A DNA stretch of 64,000 nt from Larkinella terrae (GTDB lineage Bacteria > Bacteroidota > Bacteroidia > Cytophagales > Spirosomataceae): positions 186,001 to 250,000 of the forward strand of contig NZ_WJXZ01000014.1 in assembly GCF_009668025.1 (NCBI RefSeq). Reading direction: 5' to 3'. The position numbers and the translations under genes are program-made. Below the pieces are notes generated by a model. The model made no database searches, was not told where the DNA came from, and saw nothing but the letters and a program-made list of their open reading frames with translations. Positions 1-9,346 of this stretch are shown here, in pieces. The number at the start of each line of letters is the position of its first letter. Within the stretch, counting starts at the first letter, position 1.

Positions 1-3000
1 TCAACAGCGCTCCCGGTTGGGATGTGGTCGATTCCCACATCCAGACTGCCCAACGGCTGGGCCTCAAAATCGCTCTGCGTGTACACGTTGGCCGTGATGC
101 CGACCGGCTGGGCGGTTTCTGGGGCGTTCACGAAACCATGCAGGCGGCCGACAGTTCCCGGAGCACCAACCAGGGAATTATTCAGTTCTCATTTTCCCAC
201 AAACGGACCGTCGACCGGGCCAATGAATTCGTGCGGGAAGCCGTAAACCGCTACCGTTACCTGCAGGATCAGGGGCAGCTGCTGTTTTTCTCGGTGGTTT
301 CGTCGCCCGCACTGGAGTCGGAATATTCACCGGTTTACAATCCGCCAACGGGTAACAAATACGTCGTTCCGTACGATTACAGTGTGTCTGAACTGGCGGC
401 TTACCGGCAGTATCTGCAGGCTCGTTTCAGCCTGGCCCAACTGAACCAGCGCTGGGGAACCGATTACAGTCAGTGGGGCCGGGTGATGCCGCCTGCCAAC
501 AATCCCGCCGATCCGTACGCTTCCCAGACGGGCGTTCGGGGGGAGGACTGGTATGTCTTCCGCCACCGCCAATTACAGGGCTTTATCGAAAAAATCAACA
601 GCACGGTGAAGGGAATCGATCCCTCGATTGTGGTGGTCAACCAGCACGGTTGCGTGTGGGACCGTCTGTCGGGTCTGCGGGCTACCTTCGCGTTCAAGAG
701 CCTGGGCCAGTCGGCTGATGGACTGAAGTTTAACGATGGACCGGATTATAACCACCGGTTTTCGATGGACGTGGTGCGGACCAACCTGAAACCGGGCGCG
801 TTTTTGATCAACGCCGTGGACGGGATGTTCCACAACTCGGTGTCGGTGGATAAATATTACGAGCAGATTTCGCAGTGTTACGAACACGGTGCAAAAATGC
901 TGACGCTGGCCAATTTTGGCGGTATGGACGCCCGGCAAAAGTTGACGGATTTGATCAAGATGGTGGTTAACAACGGGTTGCTGAATCAGCCGGTTACGCA
1001 GGTACAAACTGCGGGTACCGCCATTGGCTATAAATTATCGGACATTCTGAAGTCGTACTCCATTGCGCAGGAGCGCTGGGGAACGCGTTACAATCAGAAC
1101 GGAAAAAAACCGGTGCGGATTGAAATTGACGAAGATTTGCTCCGGAACGAACCGCCGATTATCAACAGCCTGCCGGTTTTGAGTGTCTCGCTCACCGATC
1201 AGTCGGCGACAGTGGGTCAGCCGTTTAGCTACTCGATTGGTCAGGCCTTTACGGATTCCGACGGATCGATTGTTTCCGTCGAGGCCAGCAATTTGCCGCA
1301 GGGAATCCAGTGGAAGAGTGCCACGGGTGAATTTACCGGAACACCAACCCGGGCGGAAGCAACGCTGGTAACGCTCACGGCTCGTGATAATCTGGGCGCT
1401 ACGGTTACCGGGAGCTTCCGGATAACGGTTACGGACCTCATCGGAACCAACCTGCCGCCGATTGCGCCGATCCTCGCCCTGCAAATCGGGGAGGTAGGAA
1501 AAAGCTTTTCGTATGCATTGCCTTCGTTTCGGGACCCCGAAAATCAGCCGCTACTTCACCGCCTGGCGGGTATTGTGCCCGGTTTAACCTATTCGGCGGA
1601 AACCAATACGCTGAGCGGTACGCCAACCTCCGTCGGGGTCTATGTATTAGCTTATACGGCCGCTGACCCTCTGGAGGTTACATCGTCTACCGTGCTGCAA
1701 CTCACGATTCGGGAAGCCACCCCGCCGACCAAACGGACCGGGAATTTTGAAGGCTATCTGGATAAATACAATTGCGAGGGAGATATCTGGGGTTGGGTTT
1801 GGGATCGTAATTTACCCAATACACCCATGCCCGTGGAAATTCTTGATGGCTTGAACGTTATCGCTACGTTTACGGCAAACGTCAACCGGCCGGACCTGGT
1901 GGCTGCCAAAAAAGGCAACGGCGCCCACGGCTATCAATTTATGATTCCGGCCAGTATTAAGGACGATAAACCGCACGTCATTACCATGCGGGTCGAAAAT
2001 TCCGATTACTATTTGAAGGGCTCGCCCATGACGCTGAACTGCCCATTGAGTACGGCCCAGATAACGGATCCGACCAATAATCCACCGGTAGGGCCGCCCA
2101 TTCCCATTCAGTATGCGTACGTCAATGTGCCATTTACCTACACAATTCCGGAGTTTTCGCACGAAGATGGTCAAACGCTGGTGTACGCGATCACCGGTGG
2201 AGTTGTTGGCTTGACCTATAATCAGGCAACCCGCACCTTCAGCGGTTCGCCCAGCCAGATTGGTACGTTTACGGCCAGTTTGATCGTATCGGACGGACAG
2301 GGCGGTTATACCCCGTCGCTGGTAACAGTGGTCGTTACGGCGGCTCCCGCAAACCGTCCGCCGGTGGTGGCTCAGACCATCGCCGACCAGTCGGGCATGG
2401 TCGATCAGCCCTTTGCCTTTACCATTGCGGCCGGCACCTTTACCGATCCGGATAATAACCTGAGCAGTATTCAGGTGAGCGGATTGCCCGCCGGGTTAAC
2501 GTACAATCAAAGTAACCGGGTAATCAGCGGCACACCGACAACTGCGGGCGTGGCAACCGTGACGGTAAAAGCAACCGACGCACTGAGTGCAACGGCAGTG
2601 ACATCCTTTAAAATTACGATCGATCCGGCTCCCCAAAAACCGGTGCCAAATCTGCCGCCCGCCATTGTTCAGGCTCCGAAGGATCAGACGGTGACGGTAG
2701 GTCAGTCGTTTAACTTCCAGATTCCGCTCGAAACGTTCTCGGATGCGGATGGTAGTGTGGTCAGCCTTGCTGTCAGCGGTTTACCGGCCGGATTGGGGTA
2801 TACCCAAAGCACCCGCACGATCAACGGCACATTGACCACTCCCGGAACAGCTACGGTAGTTGTAACCGCTACGGATGACGATGGGGCCACGGCCACGGTA
2901 AGTTTCCGACTGATCGTGGTGCCCGCCGAAAATAAACCGCCGGTGGTTGTTCAGAACATTCCGGATCAGATAGCGATTGTGGGACAACCTTTTACGTATG

Positions 3001-5942
3001 CCATTGGCGAAAACGTGTTCACCGACCTAGATGGTGTCATCACGAAAGTAGAGGTTGTCAGCACCTTACCGGACGGTTTGACGTACGTAACCCCCATTCG
3101 GGTTATCAGCGGAACGCCCAACGCTCCAACCAGTGGTTTGCGGATGATGGCGGGAGCGGTTACCGGCCCAACGACTTCGACGGTGACGGTGAAAGCGACC
3201 GACAACCACGGCGGCTGGGTGACGACGACCTTCAAGTTAACAGTCAATCCGGCTCCGCCTGCCGATAATATTCCGCCGGTGGTGGACCAGACGATTCCGG
3301 ATCAAACCGCTACGGCTGGTCAGGGCTTTACGTATACGATCGGCGCGGGTGTGTTTACGGACCAAGATGGAACGATCGCGAAAATCGAAATCGTCAGCGG
3401 TTTGCCCGCCGGACTGAGTTTTGCTCCGAGCACCCGAATTATCAGCGGTACGCCAACGGCAGCAACCACAACGACGGTGACGGTCAAAGCAACCGACAAC
3501 GATGGAAGCTCGGTTACGACGACTTTCAAATTGACGGTGAATCCGGCCCCGAATGTGGGCCCGGTGGTCGCTCAGACGATTCCGGATCAAACCGCTACGG
3601 CTGGTCAGGGCTTTACCTACACGATCGGCGCGGGCGTCTTTACCGACCAAGATGGAACGATCGCGAAAATCGAAATCGTCAGCGGTTTGCCCGCCGGACT
3701 GAATTTTGCTCCGAGCACCCGAATTATCAGCGGTACGCCAACGGCGGCATCCGCGACGACGGTGACGGTGAAAGCGACTGACAATCAGGGCGCAACGGTT
3801 TCGACAACCTTTAAACTGACCGTGAATCCGGCCCCGGTGGTCGAAAACGTTCCGCCGGTGGTGGCCCAGACGATTCCGGATCAAACCGCTACGGCTGGTC
3901 AGGGCTTTACGTATACGATCGGCGCGGGTGTCTTTACCGACCAAGATGGAACGATCGCGAAAATCGAAATCGTCAGCGGTTTGCCCGCCGGACTGAGTTT
4001 TGCCCCGAGCACCCGAATGATCAGCGGTACGCCAACGGCGGCATCCGCGACAACGGTTACGGTGAAAGCGACTGATAATCAGGGCGCGACAGCGACGACG
4101 ACCTTCAAGTTAACGGTCAATCCGGCTCCGAATGTGGCGCCAGTGGTCGCTCAGACGATTCCAGACCAAACCGCCACGGTCGGTCAGGGCTTTACCTACA
4201 CGATTGGCGCGGGCGTCTTTACGGACCAAGATGGAACGATCGCGAAAATCGAAATCGTGAGTGGTTTGCCCGCCGGACTGAGCTTTGCCCCGAGCACGCG
4301 GATTATCAGCGGTACGCCAACGGCCGCAGCTACGTCGACAGTGACGGTGAAAGCGACTGACAATTTGGGCTTAACGGTTTCAACGACCTTCAAAGTGACG
4401 GTGAATCCGGCGGCCAATGTAGCACCGGTGGTTGCGCAGAAGATTCCGGACCAAACCGCTACGGTGGGCCAGGGCTTTACGTATACGATTGGCGCAGGTG
4501 TGTTTACGGATGCGGATGGCACGATTGCGAAAGTAGAGATTGTGAGCGGTTTACCCGCCGGGCTGAGCTTTGCCGCAAACACCCGCATCATCAGCGGAAC
4601 TCCCACTGCGGTAGTTACCAACACGGTGACGGTGAAAGCAACCGACAACCAGGGCGCAACGGTTTCGACAACCTTTAAACTGACGGTGAACCCAGCTCCG
4701 AATTTGCCACCCGTTGTCGCTCAGACGATTCCGGATCAAACCGCTACCGTTGGTGTGGGCTTTACCTATACGATTGGCGCGGGCGTGTTCAGTGATCCCG
4801 ATGGCAGCGTGGCGAAAGTAGAAATCGTGAGCGGTTTGCCCGTCGGGTTGAATTTCACCTCAAGTACCCGAGTCATCACCGGAACACCCATGACGGCAAC
4901 TACGGCGACGGTGACGGTAAAAGCAACCGATAACCTGGGCCTGACGGTTTCAACCACGTTCAAACTAACGGTGAATTCCGCGCCAACCGGGGCCAATCAG
5001 CCTCCGGTCCTGGTGAAAGCCATCCCGGACCTGACCGGTACGGCCAGCATTCCGTTCTCCTATACCATCGGGAAGTCGCATTTCACCGATCCGGACGGTA
5101 CCGTTGTCTCGGTCGATGTCCTTCTGTTACCGGCGGGGATTTCCTACAATAGTTCGACGGGTGTGCTCAGTGGTTCACCGGTTGCCGCCAAAAACTCGGT
5201 GGTTGTCGTAAAAGCCGTCGACAACAAATCGGCTACGACAACGGTCACGTTTAATCTTACCATCAAGGAAAACGTGATTATGAAGCTCTACAAGGCCGGC
5301 AAAGGACCCGAACCGCAGAACTATATTCAGGATCTGAACGATGGAGATGTGCTCTACGCGAACAATTTGCCGGAGATGGTCAACGTCTTCTTCGAGGTTG
5401 AATCGAAAATTGGGAGCGGCAGGTTTGAGCTGAGAGGCCCCAAAACCATTCTGTTCCAGGAGAACTTTGCACCCTGGGCGCTTTGCGGTGACAACGGTAG
5501 CGTTCCGCTGATTCCGGGCACCTACACGCTGAAGCTGATAGGTTACAAAGGGACGAATTTAACGAGCAACCAGATGGTCACCCGGGTGATTGCCTTTACC
5601 GTCAAGGCGGCTTCGGGTAAGCGGGAAAGCGCTACCACGGCGATGTCTGACAATGAGTCGGCTTCGACGGTCTGGGGTGTGTATCCGAATCCGTTCCAGG
5701 ATCAGATCACGGTTACGCTACCGGGCGAGTCGAACGAGCAACTGACCCCGATGGCACCGTATCGTTTCTCGATTATTTCGCCGTCCGGACGTCAAACCCT
5801 GATTTCGGATCAGGATACGCAACTGGAGCCCGGAAAAGCCATTCTGAACGTTCAGCCGTATGGTTTGCCCTCCGGCCTGTATTTCCTGCAGATTCAGCGG
5901 GGAGAAGGACTGCGACGCACCATGAAACTATTGAAGCAATGA
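1..5942 (+). CDS. Giant secreted multidomain protein, 5'-truncated (GH42-like, He_PIG repeats, T9SS tail)
   Basis: The frame is open to the window edge (codons from base 3 read N-S-A-P-G-W-D), so the true start lies upstream and the GTG at 24 is not the start. The visible N-terminal 350 residues resemble the end of a GH42-type (beta-galactosidase-like) barrel, with a Y-x-YLQARF..LNQRWGT stretch and a DWYVFR segment. Next come two Ig-like putative-Ig/cadherin-type (He_PIG) domains, a GWVWD module of about 100 residues (nt 1739-2046), and eleven more He_PIG domains of about 95 residues, six of them almost identical. The C-terminus has a VYPNPF...SGLYFLQI...KLLKQ pattern, a type A sorting domain of the type IX secretion system, so the protein is expected to be exported and surface-attached or released. 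A role in glycan binding or breakdown is inferred. Catalytic glutamates of the GH42-like part cannot be confirmed because its N-terminal half is missing. Confidence 0.85.
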   Translation, partial: NSAPGWDVVDSHIQTAQRLGLKIALRVHVGRDADRLGGFWGVHETMQAADSSRSTNQGIIQFSFSHKRTVDRANEFVREAVNRYRYLQDQGQLLFFSVVSSPALESEYSPVYNPPTGNKYVVPYDYSVSELAAYRQYLQARFSLAQLNQRWGTDYSQWGRVMPPANNPADPYASQTGVRGEDWYVFRHRQLQGFIEKINSTVKGIDPSIVVVNQHGCVWDRLSGLRATFAFKSLGQSADGLKFNDGPDYNHRFSMDVVRTNLKPGAFLINAVDGMFHNSVSVDKYYEQISQCYEHGAKMLTLANFGGMDARQKLTDLIKMVVNNGLLNQPVTQVQTAGTAIGYKLSDILKSYSIAQERWGTRYNQNGKKPVRIEIDEDLLRNEPPIINSLPVLSVSLTDQSATVGQPFSYSIGQAFTDSDGSIVSVEASNLPQGIQWKSATGEFTGTPTRAEATLVTLTARDNLGATVTGSFRITVTDLIGTNLPPIAPILALQIGEVGKSFSYALPSFRDPENQPLLHRLAGIVPGLTYSAETNTLSGTPTSVGVYVLAYTAADPLEVTSSTVLQLTIREATPPTKRTGNFEGYLDKYNCEGDIWGWVWDRNLPNTPMPVEILDGLNVIATFTANVNRPDLVAAKKGNGAHGYQFMIPASIKDDKPHVITMRVENSDYYLKGSPMTLNCPLSTAQITDPTNNPPVGPPIPIQYAYVNVPFTYTIPEFSHEDGQTLVYAITGGVVGLTYNQATRTFSGSPSQIGTFTASLIVSDGQGGYTPSLVTVVVTAAPANRPPVVAQTIADQSGMVDQPFAFTIAAGTFTDPDNNLSSIQVSGLPAGLTYNQSNRVISGTPTTAGVATVTVKATDALSATAVTSFKITIDPAPQKPVPNLPPAIVQAPKDQTVTVGQSFNFQIPLETFSDADGSVVSLAVSGLPAGLGYTQSTRTINGTLTTPGTATVVVTATDDDGATATVSFRLIVVPAENKPPVVVQNIPDQIAIVGQPFTYAIGENVFTDLDGVITKVEVVSTLPDGLTYVTPIRVISGTPNAPTSGLRMMAGAVTGPTTSTVTVKATDNHGGWVTTTFKLTVNPAPPADNIPPVVDQTIPDQTATAGQGFTYTIGAGVFTDQDGTIAKIEIVSGLPAGLSFAPSTRIISGTPTAATTTTVTVKATDNDGSSVTTTFKLTVNPAPNVGPVVAQTIPDQTATAGQGFTYTIGAGVFTDQDGTIAKIEIVSGLPAGLNFAPSTRIISGTPTAASATTVTVKATDNQGATVSTTFKLTVNPAPVVENVPPVVAQTIPDQTATAGQGFTYTIGAGVFTDQDGTIAKIEIVSGLPAGLSFAPSTRMISGTPTAASATTVTVKATDNQGATATTTFKLTVNPAPNVAPVVAQTIPDQTATVGQGFTYTIGAGVFTDQDGTIAKIEIVSGLPAGLSFAPSTRIISGTPTAAATSTVTVKATDNLGLTVSTTFKVTVNPAANVAPVVAQKIPDQTATVGQGFTYTIGAGVFTDADGTIAKVEIVSGLPAGLSFAANTRIISGTPTAVVTNTVTVKATDNQGATVSTTFKLTVNPAPNLPPVVAQTIPDQTATVGVGFTYTIGAGVFSDPDGSVAKVEIVSGLPVGLNFTSSTRVITGTPMTATTATVTVKATDNLGLTVSTTFKLTVNSAPTGANQPPVLVKAIPDLTGTASIPFSYTIGKSHFTDPDGTVVSVDVLLLPAGISYNSSTGVLSGSPVAAKNSVVVVKAVDNKSATTTVTFNLTIKENVIMKLYKAGKGPEPQNYIQDLNDGDVLYANNLPEMVNVFFEVESKIGSGRFELRGPKTILFQENFAPWALCGDNGSVPLIPGTYTLKLIGYKGTNLTSNQMVTRVIAFTVKAASGKRESATTAMSDNESASTVWGVYPNPFQDQITVTLPGESNEQLTPMAPYRFSIISPSGRQTLISDQDTQLEPGKAILNVQPYGLPSGLYFLQIQRGEGLRRTMKLLKQ
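3270..4985 (+). repeat. Six tandem, near-identical He_PIG-coding units
   Basis: The phrase encoding IPDQTATxGQGFTYTIGAGVF recurs at about 3294, 3579, 3873, 4158, 4443 and 4728. Spacing is 285 bp, except one unit of 294 bp that carries three extra residues. Third-codon positions are also largely conserved, which points to recent duplication or gene conversion rather than selection on protein alone. Flanking units before 3270 and after 4985 are clearly more diverged. Confidence 0.9.
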
Positions 5943-5983
5943 TGCGATAAAAACAACAATTCAATAACCTGGACAAGTTAGGA

Positions 5984-6013
5984 AAGCCTGCTCTCTTTGA
6001 GGACAGGCTTTTT
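5984..6013 (+). terminator. Rho-independent terminator after the giant secreted protein
   Basis: AAGCCTG (5984-5990) pairs with CAGGCTT (6004-6010), with an additional CTC/GAG pairing inside and a T-run after the stem. It lies 42 bp after the stop codon. Confidence 0.8.
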
Positions 6014-6225
6014 ATATGGAGCATGCCGGGGGCGCACTTTTGAGTAGAAATTGTAAAAAAACAAGTAATTTAATTGGTAAGCGAATGTCTGATAAAATGC
6101 GAAAATATTTCTAAGTATTGCAGATTTGTTTGCTAATTTTTCAATTAGAGCGGTTTATTAGCCTTAAATTTGCTACCGAATAATAAATTTCATAAGTATT
6201 ATTACTTAATAAAATTTTAGTTATT

Positions 6226-6233
6226 TATCTTTG
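6226..6233 (+). promoter_or_regulatory. Bacteroidota -7 box (TATCTTTG) upstream of the 6261 gene
   Basis: TATCTTTG matches the Bacteroidota -7 consensus TAnnTTTG exactly and would place the transcript start about 20 bp before the ATG at 6261. No good -33 TTTG is visible at the usual spacing. A second TAnnTTTG match (TAAATTTG) is at 6165-6172. The rest of the 318-bp gap 5943-6260 is AT-rich and holds only the terminator at 5984. Confidence 0.5.
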
Positions 6234-6260
6234 ATACGTCTTACCGATAAATGTACTTAA

Positions 6261-6491
6261 ATGAATACAATCAATAATGTATCGAATCTGATGGCACCTA
6301 ATTTCTCACGTAACCCGTTGACATCCTGCTTTTCGAGTTTGCAACAGGCGATCGGTTGTGCCAACAAATTTTTCATGGAAGGCCAGAATGTGCAGATCGT
6401 TGCCAAAGATAAAAACGCATTTTTGGTTGTTTCACCGGACATTGCCCGGCAGATGTCTACAAAAGGTTTTCGGTTACTGTATGGCAACTAA
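6261..6491 (+). CDS. Small orphan protein, 76 aa
   Basis: A 76-residue soluble protein with no signal peptide or membrane segment. I do not recognise the family. The strand choice rests on the TATCTTTG box just upstream and the perfect hairpin terminator just downstream. An antisense frame of the same length exists but lacks both signals. The middle contains CANKFFMEGQNVQIVAKDKNAFLVVS, which reads like a small alpha/beta fold, followed by an RQMSTKGFRLLYGN end. The gene stands alone between two terminators, so it is probably a monocistronic transcript. Its AT-rich upstream region resembles the one before the TonB receptor at 10870 (both contain GTTATTTATCT). Function unknown. Confidence 0.6.
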   Translation: MNTINNVSNLMAPNFSRNPLTSCFSSLQQAIGCANKFFMEGQNVQIVAKDKNAFLVVSPDIARQMSTKGFRLLYGN

Positions 6492-6540
6492 GCAATTAGT
6501 GTCGTGCTGACCGGAGAGAATATCAGGTTATAAAAAGAAA

Positions 6541-6566
6541 AAACCAGTCAATTGACTGGTTTTTTT
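6541..6566. terminator. Perfect-palindrome terminator between convergent genes
   Basis: AAACCAGTCAA (6541-6551) is followed directly by its exact complement, giving an 11-bp stem with no spacer, flanked by A-runs on the left and T-runs on the right. It can serve both the small gene ending at 6491 and the minus-strand gene ending at 6632. Confidence 0.85.
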
Positions 6567-6631
6567 CTGAATTACTCTATCCATGTTACTTTCTTCACTA
6601 TCAATTGGCTCGCTGAGCCGGTTTTAACCGC

Positions 6632-8587
6632 TCAGGATTGCACCATAATCTGATGTTTTAATTCCACCCGCTTTTCCGCTCCGGTGGTCAGGAAAGCTCT
6701 AAAAACGCAGGTAGCCTGTTTCTGATAAATTTCTGACGAATACCAGCCCAGCAGCGTCGGGTGCATCTGCCCGTTGACAACCTCGACCTGCAGCGACGGG
6801 TCGATCTGCAAAACCACCAGCCGCTTCGTTTGCGGGTGCGACAACACAAAATGGTTGCGGCTCTTGGCCCGGAACCGAACGGACGGGTGAACGTGGAAAA
6901 GCACTTCAACGGTATGATTACTGCCGTGCTTGCTGTCGATCTGATCGTGGATGAGCAGCCGGTTCGTCAGCTTGTCGAATTCCATCTGCCGCTGGTGCGA
7001 ACAGCCAATCCGATTATAGCCATTGTGGGACGCACTGATTTCGTCGGAATGTTTGTTCGATTCCGCTTTCTGAATCGTGACGTCGTAATGATTCAGCCAG
7101 CGCAGGTCCTCATCCTGATACGCCTGATTCTGGTAGTCGATGCAAACCGTGTTGTGGGCGCGGGTACTGACAAAATACCGGCGCCAGTCCGACGCGTGCT
7201 GGAAATAAGTCCCCGAATCAACGAAAAACGGCTGCCCGTCGATGTGCATGATAAACGACAGCGCATCGGCGTGGCCATGGGCGGCCGATGCCTGATAGCC
7301 CAGCGGAGCCGCGTTGAAATGGATGTAAATTTCGTTCTTGTCGGTTTCCTGTTTCCGTAATATATAATGCCCTTCCAGGGGGTAAAACCGGCTGCTCAGC
7401 GTGGTTTCCTTCGCGGAAATGCTGTTGAACTTCTGAAGTCCCTCGTTGCCGAACAGCAGGCGGTTTTTAAGATCGAATCCATTGGATCGCTGTTTGGAAA
7501 CCGGGTCGCCAAACAGGATGGCCGCCGAGGTTAGCAACGACCGAAAATTGTTGAAAGGTACCTGCTCGTTGAGCGTCCACAACCGGCCGATTCCTTCGTC
7601 GCCATACTGCGGGAAATTTCCCTGCTCGTCGAGTGAATGGCCGATGTACGAAAAGATATTTTCCAACTGATTGAGATACAGGGCTGAAAATGGGTTTTTT
7701 GTCCGCAAACCGGTGACATACGCAATCAGGAACAGATCGGCCGTAAACTGGATGTAATCGGCGGCTTCTTCCCGATTGATGCCTTCCGGGCTGTGCTGCC
7801 GCTGCATTTCCTGTTCAAGACCGGTTTTGGCAAAGGCACTCCAGGCCACCGATTCCGGAAAATTCCAGAAGGAGCTGGCAATAAACAAACCGGCATAGCC
7901 CGCAATTAGCTGGTTGTTCGCGGCTGCGTGCAGGGGCAGATTATTCCGGCTGTAGGTGCAGTGCTGGTAGATAATCGGAAGCCAGATCGATTCGGCAAAG
8001 CGTTGAAAAACCGGGTCCGCCTTGGCCAGCACGGACGCATCCAAAATGTTCCAGCAGACAAACCAGTTGATCAGCCGGATATTCACTTCCATGTTGCTGT
8101 ACCAGTTGACGCCCGTCAGATAAGGATTTGCTTTCACCCAAGACGAAATAATGGCAATCAGCCGGCTCAGTTCCCGCGGATCGGCCGTGTTTCGGTAGCG
8201 CAGGGCCAGCACCGGGAGAAATAAAAACCGGTTGACTTCCCAGACGTATTTGGCGTTGCCGTAGGCTTCGTTGTGAATATTGATTTCCCGGGTATACGTG
8301 AGCGGAAAACGCTTGTTGGTACCAATATCGAGATGCCAGTCAATCGGATAGCTATAGTCGAGCGTATGATCAAATATTTTATGTTCAAGCGGAAACGTCA
8401 AAGTCGGCAAATGGTCGGTATGAATGGCTAATACACTATCTGGCCAGGAGGAAAGCGTAACGGTTGCTTTCCAACCTACCAGCTGTTTATCCGTCTGCCG
8501 CTGTAAATACTGTCGAAGTCGAAATCGAACTTCTGCCGTAGACAAGGATCGCAGCCGGTAATAAAACCAGTGATACCTATTCAGCAT
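6632..8587 (-). CDS. Heparinase II/III-like polysaccharide lyase family protein
   Basis: 651 residues. The start is placed at ATG 8587 (MLNRYHWFYYRL), because the 16 upstream codons would include the conserved ACTCAACGT motif. The N-terminal half is an alpha/alpha-toroid-type region (LNWYSN..NWF.CW, HAAANNQLIAGYAGL). The C-terminal half is a heparinase II/III beta-sheet domain with GHADALSFIMHIDGQPFFVDSGTYFQ, the family's typical histidine/aspartate region. No clear signal peptide is seen. Proteins of this type occur in exopolysaccharide and capsule loci, where they act as uronate-polymer lyases or in chain maturation. Here the neighbours are a LytTR regulator and a sugar transferase on the same strand. 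The exact substrate cannot be told from the sequence. Confidence 0.85.
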   Translation of the reverse strand: MLNRYHWFYYRLRSLSTAEVRFRLRQYLQRQTDKQLVGWKATVTLSSWPDSVLAIHTDHLPTLTFPLEHKIFDHTLDYSYPIDWHLDIGTNKRFPLTYTREINIHNEAYGNAKYVWEVNRFLFLPVLALRYRNTADPRELSRLIAIISSWVKANPYLTGVNWYSNMEVNIRLINWFVCWNILDASVLAKADPVFQRFAESIWLPIIYQHCTYSRNNLPLHAAANNQLIAGYAGLFIASSFWNFPESVAWSAFAKTGLEQEMQRQHSPEGINREEAADYIQFTADLFLIAYVTGLRTKNPFSALYLNQLENIFSYIGHSLDEQGNFPQYGDEGIGRLWTLNEQVPFNNFRSLLTSAAILFGDPVSKQRSNGFDLKNRLLFGNEGLQKFNSISAKETTLSSRFYPLEGHYILRKQETDKNEIYIHFNAAPLGYQASAAHGHADALSFIMHIDGQPFFVDSGTYFQHASDWRRYFVSTRAHNTVCIDYQNQAYQDEDLRWLNHYDVTIQKAESNKHSDEISASHNGYNRIGCSHQRQMEFDKLTNRLLIHDQIDSKHGSNHTVEVLFHVHPSVRFRAKSRNHFVLSHPQTKRLVVLQIDPSLQVEVVNGQMHPTLLGWYSSEIYQKQATCVFRAFLTTGAEKRVELKHQIMVQS

Positions 8588-8596
8588 TTTTATATT

Positions 8597-8607
8597 ACAC
8601 GTTGAGT
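8597..8607 (-). promoter_or_regulatory. ACTCAACGTGT motif upstream of the heparinase-like gene
   Basis: On the minus strand ACTCAACGTGT lies 9 bp before the ATG at 8587 and is embedded in the small dyad ATTAC-N7-GTAAT. Read on the plus strand, CACGTTGAG fits the LytTR-box consensus [TA][AC][CA]GTTN[AG][TG] at 8 of 9 positions. Confidence 0.5.
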
Positions 8608-8974
8608 AATAATTGACTAGTAAAGAAATCGTCAACCTGGTTATCGTATTCGTTTTACTTTTGATCCCCTCGTGCGCTCTGGCGGACTACCTTATACGTT
8701 AGTGAGTCAGCGGTTTTTTTGCGGCCGGGAAGAGTTTTAAGAATCCATGGCGCCTTGCGTGCGCGGGCTTAGAAAGGGCACTGTCAGGGTCAGAGAGGGG
8801 TTTGCAACAGCCTGGCGGTAACTCCGGCGCTGCGCCGTTGGGCAGTCGGAAATCAGCGCGCCAGGCCGTGCCCGTTTTTCAGTTAATCGTTGAGTAAATC
8901 AAAAAATCATAGCGCATCCGATGACGGTTTACTGCCGCGCAGGCCGATGCTGGACTGGGGTTGCCGTTGCGTAA
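8608..8974. other. Gap of about 370 bp with GC-rich hairpins, no gene seen
   Basis: No credible reading frame. The stretch 8700-8880 is GC-rich and can fold: GCCTGGCG (8810-8817) is complementary to CGCCAGGC (8859-8866), with a smaller CGGCG/CGCCG hairpin between them. A degenerate copy of the ACTCAACGT motif lies at about 8888-8897 (CGTTGAGTAA on plus). It may hold the end of the LytTR transcript or a structured leader; nothing matches a known RNA family by eye. Confidence 0.3.
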
Positions 8975-9331
8975 TCAGGCCAGCGCGAGGTTAAAATATT
9001 TAGACAGCGTGACGATGGATTTCACTCGTCTGCGGCTGACCGGTAACCGGGTTTCGTCTGATAATTCAACCCAGCTGTTGTGCATGTCGTGCAAATCCAT
9101 TTGGACAATGTGTTCCGGATTAACCAAATGTGATCGGGAAATACGCCAGAAAGACGGGTGATATTCCTGTTGCTCTTTCAGGGTATAGCTGGATACAAAA
9201 CCGTTCTGTTTGCTCAGGAAAATCCGGCTGTAATTGCTCCAGCCTTCAAAAAAGAGGATTTGTTTGGCAGAAATGGTTACAGCTCTTCCCCTGCGGTCTC
9301 TAACTTTAATGCTGGTACGTGCTATATTCAT
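8975..9331 (-). CDS. Stand-alone LytTR DNA-binding regulator
   Basis: 118 residues from ATG 9331 (MNIARTSIKVRDRRG). The frame extends 14 codons further upstream, but those codons run through the conserved ACTCAACGT motif. The whole protein is one LytTR domain: ILFFEGWSNYSRIFL, TLKEQQEYHPSFWRISRSHLVNPEHIVQM, then a basic RLPVSRRRVKSI segment that corresponds to the DNA-contacting strand. There is no receiver domain, so no phospho-acceptor. Such single-domain forms are common in Bacteroidota. The LytTR-box-like motif at its own start and at the two neighbouring minus-strand genes suggests it regulates itself and them. That is inference from motif placement. Confidence 0.85.
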   Translation of the reverse strand: MNIARTSIKVRDRRGRAVTISAKQILFFEGWSNYSRIFLSKQNGFVSSYTLKEQQEYHPSFWRISRSHLVNPEHIVQMDLHDMHNSWVELSDETRLPVSRRRVKSIVTLSKYFNLALA

Positions 9332-9337
9332 GTATGT

Positions 9338-9346
9338 AACGTTGAG
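9338..9346 (-). promoter_or_regulatory. LytTR-box-like site at the LytTR gene start
   Basis: AACGTTGAG on the plus strand (ACTCAACGTT on the minus strand) matches all nine positions of the published LytTR consensus [TA][AC][CA]GTTN[AG][TG]. A second AACGTT is at 9363-9368, 25 bp away, slightly more than the usual two-turn spacing. The site lies 6 bp before the ATG at 9331, suggesting autoregulation. Confidence 0.5.

Noticed and set aside
3237-4996. Long minus-strand frames across the He_PIG repeats
   Set aside because: They are repeats in the opposite frame of the coding strand, rich in R/H or V/T, with no start signals. The plus frame has domains and a T9SS tail.
6257-6487. Minus-strand 76-codon frame opposite the small orphan gene
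   Set aside because: The promoter box and terminator both serve the plus strand; the minus frame has none and its translation looks like a shadow.
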